DNA of 44,658 nt from Saprospiraceae bacterium (GTDB lineage Bacteria; Bacteroidota; Bacteroidia; Chitinophagales; Saprospiraceae), in assembly GCA_016787415.1 (NCBI GenBank), contig JAEUUT010000138.1, positions 1 to 44,658 of the forward strand, given 5' to 3'. Below, piece after piece: positions 26,178 to 32,836 of this stretch; the stretch's first letter is position 1; each line of letters opens with the position of its first letter. The position numbers and the translations under genes are program-made. The notes under the pieces were generated by a model. That model searched no databases. It was not told where the DNA came from and was given only the letters and a program-made list of their open reading frames with translations.

Positions 26178-27887
26178 ATGAAAAAGGACATCGTAATATA
26201 CCCCCGCATCATTGAACGCATCGAAGACTGGCCAATTTACCGGCTCAGCAAGGATCGCGCTGATTTCATCCGCGAGATCGATGAATTTACGTTCAAACGC
26301 CTCGTCAGCAAACACCGCAAAGACCTGGCCGATGTGATCGTAAAAACCATGTACCAGGAACGAATCCGTATCAAGGAAGACCCCTGGAAAGTAGACCCGC
26401 CAAATGAACGCCAGTTCTGGAACCGGATCAGCAAAAAACTGATCAAAAAATCGCTCGACCGCGACGACCCACAGGCCAAGGCCGCTGCGGAAGATTTGCT
26501 GCAAAAAATCATACACCGCTATTCCGAAGAAATTGTCGGCACGTTTCAGATCCCGACTTTTCGGTTTGCCCAACGATTCCTGACGGCGTTTTTCAACCGC
26601 ATTTTTAATGCCGCCGTAGGTAAAAGCCTGCGCGCCATCTGGAGGGGCCGCCGGCACCTGTACGAGCGCCTGAACATGACGGGCGATGCGGCTACGGTGC
26701 GCGAACTCTTCAAACACGGTACCGTGGTGGTGGTGCCTACCCATAGCAGCAACCTTGATTCTATTCTGGTTGGGTATGCCCTGGATCAGATGCTGGGTAT
26801 GCCCTCGTTCAGTTACGGGGCGGGGCTCAACCTGTACAACTTCGGACCTGCTGCCTACTTTATGAACCGCCTCGGTGCTTACCGGGTCGACCGCCGGAAA
26901 AAGAACCCCATCTACCTCGAAACGCTCAAAGTGATGAGCAACCTGAGCATCCAGCGCGGGGTGAATACGCTTTTTTTCCCCGGTGGGACACGTTCTCGTT
27001 CGGGTGAACTGGAAACTGAACTGAAAATGGGCCTTCTGGGTACTGCCGTGGAAGCGCAACGCGCCATGTGCCAGCAGGGAAATGGGAAAAAAGTATTCAT
27101 CGTTCCGCTGGTGATCTGCTATAACTTCGTACTGGAAGCGCCCTTTTTGATCGAACAGCACCTGCGCAGTACCGGTAAGGAAAACTACATTCGCCTGCGC
27201 GATGAAGGCAAAAGTGTGCGCGGCTGGCTGCGCTTTATCTGGCGCTTTTTTTCTACTACCAGCGACATTACCCTCAGTATAGGCCGCCCGCTCGATGTAC
27301 TGGGCAATATGGTGGATGCCGAAGGCCGCAGTTACGATCGTTTTGGAAATGAACTGGACATCCATCATTATTTTACCGCCAAAAACGAGGTAAATGAGGA
27401 CCGCCAGCGGGAAGAGGAATACACCAAAATATTAGCCGAACGGATTGTAGAGCGCTATCACCTTGAAAATGTTGTACTTAGCAGCCACCTGACTGCTTTT
27501 GCCGTGTTCGAAATGCTGATGCATGAAAATCCCAAACTCGACCTGTTCGGCATTTTACGCCTGCCTCCCGATGATTATATGTTTCCTTTTCATGCTGTCG
27601 TGGAAGTGGTAGAACAAATGCAAACCCGTCTTTATTTGTGGGAACAACAGGGTAAAATTCGACTCGCGCCCGAAATCCACCGTTCGCCGGAAGAGGTGGT
27701 ACGCGACGGCGTAAAAAATCTCGGCATTTTCCATGCGGAAAAACCACTGAGCCTCACCAAGGAAGGCCATATCGTGTCTTCCAATTTTCGGGTACTCTAC
27801 TTTTACCACAACCGCCTCCAGAATTATGAGTTGCAAAAGGCCGTTCAGTGGAAATCGGCAGAAATTGAGGTGCTGAAAGTAGATTAG
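26178..27887 (+). CDS. Large glycerol-phosphate acyltransferase (PlsB/PlsC-like)
   Basis: The 569-residue protein starts at the ATG at 26178 (MKKDIVIYPR); an upstream in-frame ATG at 26157 is less likely. The acyltransferase core has HSSNLD (H-x4-D, about 189-194), GAYRVDRRKKNP and FFPGGTRSRSGELE in place of FPEGTRS. The core is followed by a long C-terminal region (about 330-569) with FGILRLPPDDYMFPFHAVVE. The length and order recall PlsB-type glycerol-3-phosphate acyltransferases rather than the short PlsC at 14884. It lacks a clear membrane segment. The stop TAG at 27885 lies at the edge of a heptamer inverted repeat shared with a convergent gene. Confidence 0.88.
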   Translation: MKKDIVIYPRIIERIEDWPIYRLSKDRADFIREIDEFTFKRLVSKHRKDLADVIVKTMYQERIRIKEDPWKVDPPNERQFWNRISKKLIKKSLDRDDPQAKAAAEDLLQKIIHRYSEEIVGTFQIPTFRFAQRFLTAFFNRIFNAAVGKSLRAIWRGRRHLYERLNMTGDAATVRELFKHGTVVVVPTHSSNLDSILVGYALDQMLGMPSFSYGAGLNLYNFGPAAYFMNRLGAYRVDRRKKNPIYLETLKVMSNLSIQRGVNTLFFPGGTRSRSGELETELKMGLLGTAVEAQRAMCQQGNGKKVFIVPLVICYNFVLEAPFLIEQHLRSTGKENYIRLRDEGKSVRGWLRFIWRFFSTTSDITLSIGRPLDVLGNMVDAEGRSYDRFGNELDIHHYFTAKNEVNEDRQREEEYTKILAERIVERYHLENVVLSSHLTAFAVFEMLMHENPKLDLFGILRLPPDDYMFPFHAVVEVVEQMQTRLYLWEQQGKIRLAPEIHRSPEEVVRDGVKNLGIFHAEKPLSLTKEGHIVSSNFRVLYFYHNRLQNYELQKAVQWKSAEIEVLKVD

Positions 27888-28016
27888 AGAGGCAAGAGAG
27901 GTGAGAAGTGAGAGGTGAGAGTGCGTAGAGTACACCGCTTTACTTTTAGAAATGCAAAGAAAAAAGCGGTGTACTCTACGCACTCTCACCTCTCACCTCT
28001 CACTTCTCACCTCTCT
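27886..28016. repeat. GAGAGGT heptamer inverted repeat between convergent genes
   Basis: The left arm (about 27897-27940) consists of GAGAGGT/GAGAAGT heptamers and then the core GCGTAGAGTACACCGCT. The loop (27941-27963) is TACTTTTAGAAATGCAAAG plus A residues. The right arm (27964-28016) is the complement, with one extra heptamer. The core matches the 1-346 element. The arms touch both flanking stop codons (27885-27887 and 28015-28017), so the element is the whole intergenic space. It is likely a bidirectional 3' end. Confidence 0.92.
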
Positions 28017-28332
28017 AGACAGGTGCCAACTCCAGCGTCAGCCCGTCCATTTCATTTTTCAGTTTCAACTGACAACCCAGGCGGCTGTTGGGCTTTACAA
28101 AAAACGCGGCATCGAGCATCGCAATTTCGTCGTCGGTAGGCTCCGAAAGTTCGTGCTGGCTCAACACATACACATGGCAGGATGCGCACAGCGCCATACC
28201 GCCGCAGGTACCCTCTACTGGCAGTTCATACGATTTGCACAACTCCATGATGCTCATGTTCATGTCCGTAGGGGCTTCGAGTTCGTGCCGGGAGCCTTCC
28301 CGATCTATGATGTTGACTTGGATGGTATTCAT
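28015..28332 (-). CDS. 2Fe-2S ferredoxin (adrenodoxin-type)
   Basis: The 105-residue product starts MNTIQVNIIDREG; an ATG six bases further upstream is possible. Cluster ligands are in GTCGGMALCASCHVYVL (Cys43, Cys49, Cys52) and RLGCQLKL (Cys87), the Cys-x5-Cys-x2-Cys...Cys pattern of plant/vertebrate-type ferredoxins. It carries electrons, most plausibly from the adjacent flavoprotein encoded at 28475-29488, which resembles ferredoxin-NADP reductases (inference). The two genes are separated by a perfect inverted repeat, which could reduce read-through between them. The TAG stop is followed immediately by heptamers. Confidence 0.93.
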   Translation of the reverse strand: MNTIQVNIIDREGSRHELEAPTDMNMSIMELCKSYELPVEGTCGGMALCASCHVYVLSQHELSEPTDDEIAMLDAAFFVKPNSRLGCQLKLKNEMDGLTLELAPV

Positions 28333-28350
28333 AAGCAAAAGAGGGTTGGG

Positions 28351-28471
28351 GAGTTATGAGTTATGAGGGATGAGTTATGAGTGTTACGCACATTTCTATC
28401 GGCCACTCTTTTGAAAATGCCAATTGCAATGTGCGTAACACTCATAACTCATCCCTCATAACTCATAACTC
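28351..28471. repeat. Perfect 44-bp inverted repeat of GTTATGA heptamers
   Basis: Arms 28351-28394 and 28428-28471 are exact reverse complements around a 33-base loop. Each arm is four GAGTTAT-type units (one variant GAGGGAT) followed by the core GTTACGCACATT. It lies between two codirectional minus-strand genes, three bases from the TAA stop of the reductase (28475). Confidence 0.95.
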
Positions 28472-28474
28472 AAT

Positions 28475-29488
28475 TTACATTCCTTCAATCCCCGTCACCG
28501 TCGTGTATTTAAACGACAGTTTTTTATCGGGGAAAGCCACTTTGAACGCCGACTGACAGGCCAGCGTTGCTTCGTGGAAACCGCAAAGGATAAGTTTTAA
28601 TTTGCCTGGATAGGTATTGATGTCGCCGATGGCATAAATGCCAGGAACGCTGGTAGAATAGTCGGCAGTATTTACCTCGACGGCGCCTTTGTCGATGGCT
28701 AGCCCCCATTCGCCAATTGGGCCGAGTTTGGGGGTGAGACCGAACAGTGGAACAAAATGATCGGCTTCTACCTGAAACTCACCTTCCGTGTCGTGTTGAA
28801 TGGTAACACCATGCAATTCTCCATTGCCTTGTAAACCAATAACTTGTGCATTGGTGATGAGTTTAATCTTGCCGGATTCGGCCAGTTCCATCACTTTTTC
28901 AACGGAATCGGGCGCGCCGCGGAATTCTGTCCGGCGGTGAATCAGCGTGATTTTTTCAGCCAGTTCGGCCAGGTAAATGGTCCAGTCGAGCGCGGAGTCG
29001 CCGCCGCCAGCAATGACTACCCGGCGGTCTTTGTACAGGTCTGGATTGCGGACGAAGTATTCCACACCGTGGTCTTCAAAGTGTTCGATGTTATCGATGG
29101 GAGGCTTGCGGGGCTCGAAACTGCCGAGACCGCCTGCGATGAAGATCACGGGCGCCAGGTGTTGCGTTCCGCGGGAGGTGGTCACCAGCCAGCGGCCATC
29201 TTCCTGTTTTTCAACACTTTCAGCACGTTCTCCCAAGGTGAATCCGGGGCTGAAAGGCGCAATTTGCTGCATCAGATTTTGCACCAGATCGCCAGCCAGC
29301 ACCGAAGGATAACCCGGGATGTCGTAAATCGGTTTTTTCGGGTAAATTTCTGTCAATTGACCGCCAGGTTGTGGCAAGGCATCGATCAGGTGGCAGCGCA
29401 TTTTCAAAAGGCCTGCCTCAAAAACGGCAAACAGGCCGACAGGGCCTGCTCCGATAATAATAATGTCCGTCTCTATTTTGGTACTCAT
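28475..29488 (-). CDS. NAD(P)/FAD-dependent oxidoreductase, ferredoxin-NADP reductase type
   Basis: This is a 337-residue two-dinucleotide-domain flavoprotein. The FAD site is IIIIGAGPVGLFAVFEAG (Gly13, 15, 18) with LPQPGGQLTEIYPKKPIYDI. The NAD(P) site is VVIAGGGDSALDW, and the C-terminal FAD contact is VPGIYAIGDINTYPGKLKLI. The lack of a CxxC redox pair separates it from thioredoxin reductase and places it with the thioredoxin-reductase-like ferredoxin reductases (YumC type). The neighbouring ferredoxin is the likely partner. ATG at 29488; no promoter box stands out. Confidence 0.93.
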   Translation of the reverse strand: MSTKIETDIIIIGAGPVGLFAVFEAGLLKMRCHLIDALPQPGGQLTEIYPKKPIYDIPGYPSVLAGDLVQNLMQQIAPFSPGFTLGERAESVEKQEDGRWLVTTSRGTQHLAPVIFIAGGLGSFEPRKPPIDNIEHFEDHGVEYFVRNPDLYKDRRVVIAGGGDSALDWTIYLAELAEKITLIHRRTEFRGAPDSVEKVMELAESGKIKLITNAQVIGLQGNGELHGVTIQHDTEGEFQVEADHFVPLFGLTPKLGPIGEWGLAIDKGAVEVNTADYSTSVPGIYAIGDINTYPGKLKLILCGFHEATLACQSAFKVAFPDKKLSFKYTTVTGIEGM

Positions 29489-29566
29489 GCGATAGGTAGT
29501 CTTGGATTCGGCTGCTTCATGTACGCAAACGAATGCCTTGTTGTCTGATCGACTCGCCAGAAAACA

Positions 29567-30349
29567 CTATTTACCTGAAAAGGTTGCTTTTCTTTTTTCT
29601 ACAAATGCGGCGGCGCCTTCTTTGAAGTCTTCGGTGCCGCTGCAATCGCCGAACGCATCCACTTCGTTCCAGAAGCCGTCGACGCCCGTTTCATAATAAG
29701 CGTTGACACATTCGATTACTTTGGAAATAGCGAAAGGCGCTTTGGTAGCAATCTTTTCGATCAGTTCTTTGGCTTTGTCAATTTCGGAGCCCGAAGGTAC
29801 GAGGTAGTTGACCAGGCCCAGTTGATGTGCGTCATTTGCACCGATGATATCTGCCGTCATGAGCAATTCCATGGCTTTGGTTTTGCCAATGTATTGTACC
29901 AGGCGTTGGGTGCCGCCATAACCAGGAATAAGCCCGAGGTTAACTTCCGGCTGCCCGAATTTGGCTTTTTCGCCTGCTACCCGCAGGTGGCAGGCCATGG
30001 CAAGTTCGCAGCCGCCACCCAGGGCAAAACCGTTGACTGCCGCTACCACGGGTTTGGGAAATCGTTCTATCAAAAAGAAAATATCCTGCCCACGTTTGGC
30101 TAACTCCATGCCTTCGTGCGCGCTCAGGCCCTGAAACTCGGTAATATCCGCTCCGGCCACGAATGCTTTTTCGCCTGCACCTGTCAGCACAATGCCTTTC
30201 AAATCGGCTATTTCGTGTGCCGCCTCGCCAAAAAAGTGTTCGAGTTCTTCCATCGTACGCCGATTCAGGGCGTTTAGGGCTTTTTCACGGCTAATGGTCA
30301 CGACGGCGATACCATCTTGCAGGTCTATTTGTAAATTTTCGTATTGCAT
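29567..30349 (-). CDS. Enoyl-CoA hydratase (crotonase family)
   Basis: The 260-residue crotonase has oxyanion-hole segments KAFVAGADITEF and ALGGGCELAMAC, and both acid/base glutamates of true hydratases (Glu115 in GCELA and Glu135 in QPEVNLGLIPGYGGTQRL). It should add water to short-chain trans-2-enoyl-CoA, in fatty-acid or butanoate metabolism. A promoter box TACCTTTG ends 5 bases before the ATG (30349), so the transcript is predicted to be leaderless or nearly so. Family call firm; chain-length preference unknown. Confidence 0.95.
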   Translation of the reverse strand: MQYENLQIDLQDGIAVVTISREKALNALNRRTMEELEHFFGEAAHEIADLKGIVLTGAGEKAFVAGADITEFQGLSAHEGMELAKRGQDIFFLIERFPKPVVAAVNGFALGGGCELAMACHLRVAGEKAKFGQPEVNLGLIPGYGGTQRLVQYIGKTKAMELLMTADIIGANDAHQLGLVNYLVPSGSEIDKAKELIEKIATKAPFAISKVIECVNAYYETGVDGFWNEVDAFGDCSGTEDFKEGAAAFVEKRKATFSGK

Positions 30350-30353
30350 GTGG

Positions 30354-30361
30354 CAAAGGTA
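30354..30361 (-). promoter_or_regulatory. Bacteroidota -7 box immediately before the crotonase ATG
   Basis: The minus strand reads TACCTTTG, five bases from the ATG at 30347-30349. A start point about 7 bases downstream would coincide with the start codon. No clear -33 TTTG is present; that region already belongs to the neighbouring repeat. Confidence 0.5.
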
Positions 30362-30384
30362 AGTAAAGTTAGTCCTATGTCAGA

Positions 30385-30552
30385 AGTCCTGAGTCGTCAG
30401 TCCTAAGTCCTGAGTCCTAAGTCCTGAGTCCGTAGCGTACACCTGATTACTCTTGGGCACTCTTTTTACAACAACCAAGCGTAATCAGGTGTACGCTACG
30501 GACTCAGGACTTAGGACTCAGGACTTAGGACTGACGACTCAGGACTCAGGAC
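30385..30552. repeat. Perfect 66-bp inverted repeat of AGTCCTG heptamers
   Basis: Arms 30385-30450 and 30481-30546 are exact reverse complements around a 30-base loop; CTTGG and CCAAG inside the loop can extend the stem. The outer part is six to seven AGTCCTG/AGTCCTA/AGTCGTC heptamers. The inner core is CGTAGCGTACACCTGATTAC. Two further heptamers follow on the right and run into the M1 peptidase stop codon (30553-30555). The same core recurs at 42874 and 44387 with another loop. Confidence 0.95.
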
Positions 30553-32400
30553 TCAGGACTTTTTCCAGATGTTATCTTCCAGATTCTGATCTGCCATTCG
30601 ATGGCTGGGGTCGATTTCAATTTTGGCAACCTTTTTCATTTTACCCGGTATTTCAAACGTAAATCCGGGGTCTACCCAGCGGTGATCGGGGAGGAGTGTG
30701 CGTTTGATGTCGCCTTCGGGCGCTTTTTCGCCGCGCATACTTTCCAGCGGCGCGTAGAAAATTTCCTGGTCGTCGTTGGTGTAGGTCACCACAATATCGA
30801 GCGGCATGGCCATCAGGCCTTTGCGCTGGATGGAAACATACGTGGTTTTATCATTTTCATACACCGTATCGATGGCGTAATCGACTGTTTTTGTGCTGTT
30901 TACGAAATCTTCTTTGTACCAATCGAGTTCGAGGCCGCTTTGTTTTTCAAACACCCGAACACAGTCATTGGCATTGGGGTGTTTGAATTTCCAGGTATCG
31001 AAATAACGCAGCAAGCCTTTGGCAAATGCGTCTTTTCCGATGATATATTCGAGTTGGGCCAGAAAGACATCGCCTTTTACATAGGCAGCCACAGAGTAGG
31101 CGTAGTTGCAGTTGAAATGGTCGGCGTGGGTGGTCAGCGGTTCTTCCTTGCCGCTGCTGGCCAATTGCTGGTAGGCGCGATAAACGCCTTCATGCGGATT
31201 CTCTTCCACTGCCTGGCCTGGCAAAAGCCCTTCGCGTGCCAGTTCGTTCATCACAATATCTTCTGCGAAAGAGGTAAAGCCTTCGTCCATCCAGGCATAG
31301 AGGCTTTCATTGGTACCAAGTATCATCTGGTACCAGGAATGCAATTGCTCGTGTACGGCCGTACCGACCAGCGAATTCAGCGAAGTTTTGCCGTTCATGA
31401 GCGTTGCCAAAGGATACTCCATGCCGCCGTCGCCGCCCTGAATGAAGTAATATTCCTGGTAAGGGTATTTCCCAAAATGCTTGTTCATGTGCGTGCGTGC
31501 GCGATCCATGATAGCCGGCAGTTTTTGCCATTGCTCGTCGTACCCTTTCCCTTTTTGCCAGAAAAAACGCATCGTCGTGCCGTCTTCTGCCTTGTGCACC
31601 ACCTGGGTATATTCCGGATCGGCGGCCCAGCAGAAATCATGCACGTTGGGTGTTTTAAAATGCCAAACGAGTTTGTCGCCGGTGGGTCGGTTGAGCGGCT
31701 TTGTAGGGTCTTCATAACCGTAGCCGGTTTCCTGCGGGTTTTGCAGGTAACCTCCTGCTGCCACTACGTAGTTTTTGTCGATTGAAATGGTGACATCGAA
31801 ATCGCCCCATACGCCATAAAACTCGCGGGCGATGTACGGATTGGCGTGCCAGCCCTGGTAGTCGTATTCGCAGAGTTTGGGATACCATTGCGACATGGAA
31901 TAGGCAACGCCTTCGCGGTTGTCGCGGCCCGAGCGGCGAACTTGCAAGGGTACCTGCGCATCCCATTCCATCTCGAAAACGGTGGTGCTGCCGGGCAGAA
32001 TAGGTTCGGAAAGCGTTACCTCAAGTATGGTTTCATTGGACAAAAAGCGCACCCCTTTTCCGTTGTGTTTCAGGGTGTTCACTTTGATATAGCCTTGTTC
32101 TTCGGGCTTTAGTTTCAGAATACGATCAAGTACGCGCCGGTCGGGGTCTTCGATGGTGCGCGAGCGCACGTCCATCATACTGTTGGGCTGGAACGCGTTG
32201 AAATACTGGTGAAAAAACACCTTGTCGAGCGTGTCGGGGCTGTTATTGGTGTAAGACAGGCGCATCACGCCGTGGTATTGGTGGCGGGCAGCATCCATGT
32301 CGATGTTCATGTTGTAATCGACCCGTTGCTGCCATCGCTCGGGTTGTGCGGAAAGGACTGTTGTGCAGAGGAGGAGGAAAAAAACGATACGTTGTTTCAT
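30553..32400 (-). CDS. M1-family metallopeptidase
   Basis: The 615-residue protein has a signal peptide (1-19, ending VLSAQ). An N-terminal beta domain precedes a gluzincin core: GGMEYP (325-330, the GAMEN-type substrate loop) and VHEQLHSWYQ (His350, Glu351, His354), with the third zinc ligand Glu373 in MDEGFTSFAED. It is a periplasmic or secreted aminopeptidase; no T9SS domain is present. The C-terminus ends WKKS and the TGA stop comes from an AGTCCTGA repeat unit. Its promoter lies inside the loop of the upstream inverted repeat. Confidence 0.95.
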   Translation of the reverse strand: MKQRIVFFLLLCTTVLSAQPERWQQRVDYNMNIDMDAARHQYHGVMRLSYTNNSPDTLDKVFFHQYFNAFQPNSMMDVRSRTIEDPDRRVLDRILKLKPEEQGYIKVNTLKHNGKGVRFLSNETILEVTLSEPILPGSTTVFEMEWDAQVPLQVRRSGRDNREGVAYSMSQWYPKLCEYDYQGWHANPYIAREFYGVWGDFDVTISIDKNYVVAAGGYLQNPQETGYGYEDPTKPLNRPTGDKLVWHFKTPNVHDFCWAADPEYTQVVHKAEDGTTMRFFWQKGKGYDEQWQKLPAIMDRARTHMNKHFGKYPYQEYYFIQGGDGGMEYPLATLMNGKTSLNSLVGTAVHEQLHSWYQMILGTNESLYAWMDEGFTSFAEDIVMNELAREGLLPGQAVEENPHEGVYRAYQQLASSGKEEPLTTHADHFNCNYAYSVAAYVKGDVFLAQLEYIIGKDAFAKGLLRYFDTWKFKHPNANDCVRVFEKQSGLELDWYKEDFVNSTKTVDYAIDTVYENDKTTYVSIQRKGLMAMPLDIVVTYTNDDQEIFYAPLESMRGEKAPEGDIKRTLLPDHRWVDPGFTFEIPGKMKKVAKIEIDPSHRMADQNLEDNIWKKS

Positions 32401-32410
32401 GCTTATGTGT

Positions 32411-32545
32411 AGTTATCAGTTATCGGTTATCTGTTATCAGGGTGGTAAGGGGGCATTTCAGGATGCTTTTGGCTTCCATTATCGGGGGGAGGTATGTGCA
32501 GGCAAATGTAGCATAAGCACCCTGATAACAAATAACAGATAACCA
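32411..32545. repeat. GTTATCA heptamer inverted repeat upstream of two divergent genes
   Basis: The left arm (32411-32444) has four GTTATCA/GTTATCG/GTTATCT units and ends CAGGGTG. The right arm (32519-32545) is its complement with one unit more (TTATTTG type) and one fewer outer unit. The loop is about 74 bases. Unlike most elements it lies at the 5' ends of two divergent genes, and the M1 peptidase promoter is inside it. Confidence 0.85.
32503..32532 (-). promoter_or_regulatory. Promoter of the M1 peptidase inside an inverted-repeat loop
   Basis: On the minus strand there is a TACATTTG -7 box (32503-32510) with a TTTG -33 element at 32529-32532, 18 bases apart (consensus about 19-21). The -33 falls within the right-arm heptamers. 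Transcripts would begin near 32496 and include only the left arm. Confidence 0.5.
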
Positions 32546-32677
32546 TTAATGGAAAAATGACCGATTCAAACATTTAACACAACTGACATTTGCTGATTGG
32601 ACAAAAGGATTTACTTTTACGTATTCAATTTTTACATATCCAATTCAAAGGTATTGGTTATTAGAATTTTTATTTTT

Positions 32678-32701
32678 TTGTAGTACTACAATACCGGTAT
32701 T
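32678..32701. promoter_or_regulatory. Two adjoining perfect palindromes, possible operators
   Basis: TTGTAGTACTACAA (32678-32691) and AATACCGGTATT (32690-32701) are perfect palindromes sharing two bases, in an AT-rich stretch about 100 bases before the 32800 ATG. The rest of the 32546-32799 gap holds no gene; TACTTTTA near 32740 is one base from the promoter box. Confidence 0.45.
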
Positions 32702-32836
32702 TTCCTAATCTCTTTTCCTGCATTTTTCATGTCACCTGTGCTGTACTTTTAACAGACATGGGGTGAATATGCTTTCTTTCACGCGAATAAATCTTTACAA
32801 TGAAAACCATTTATCAAATTACAGCACGCTCTTTCC

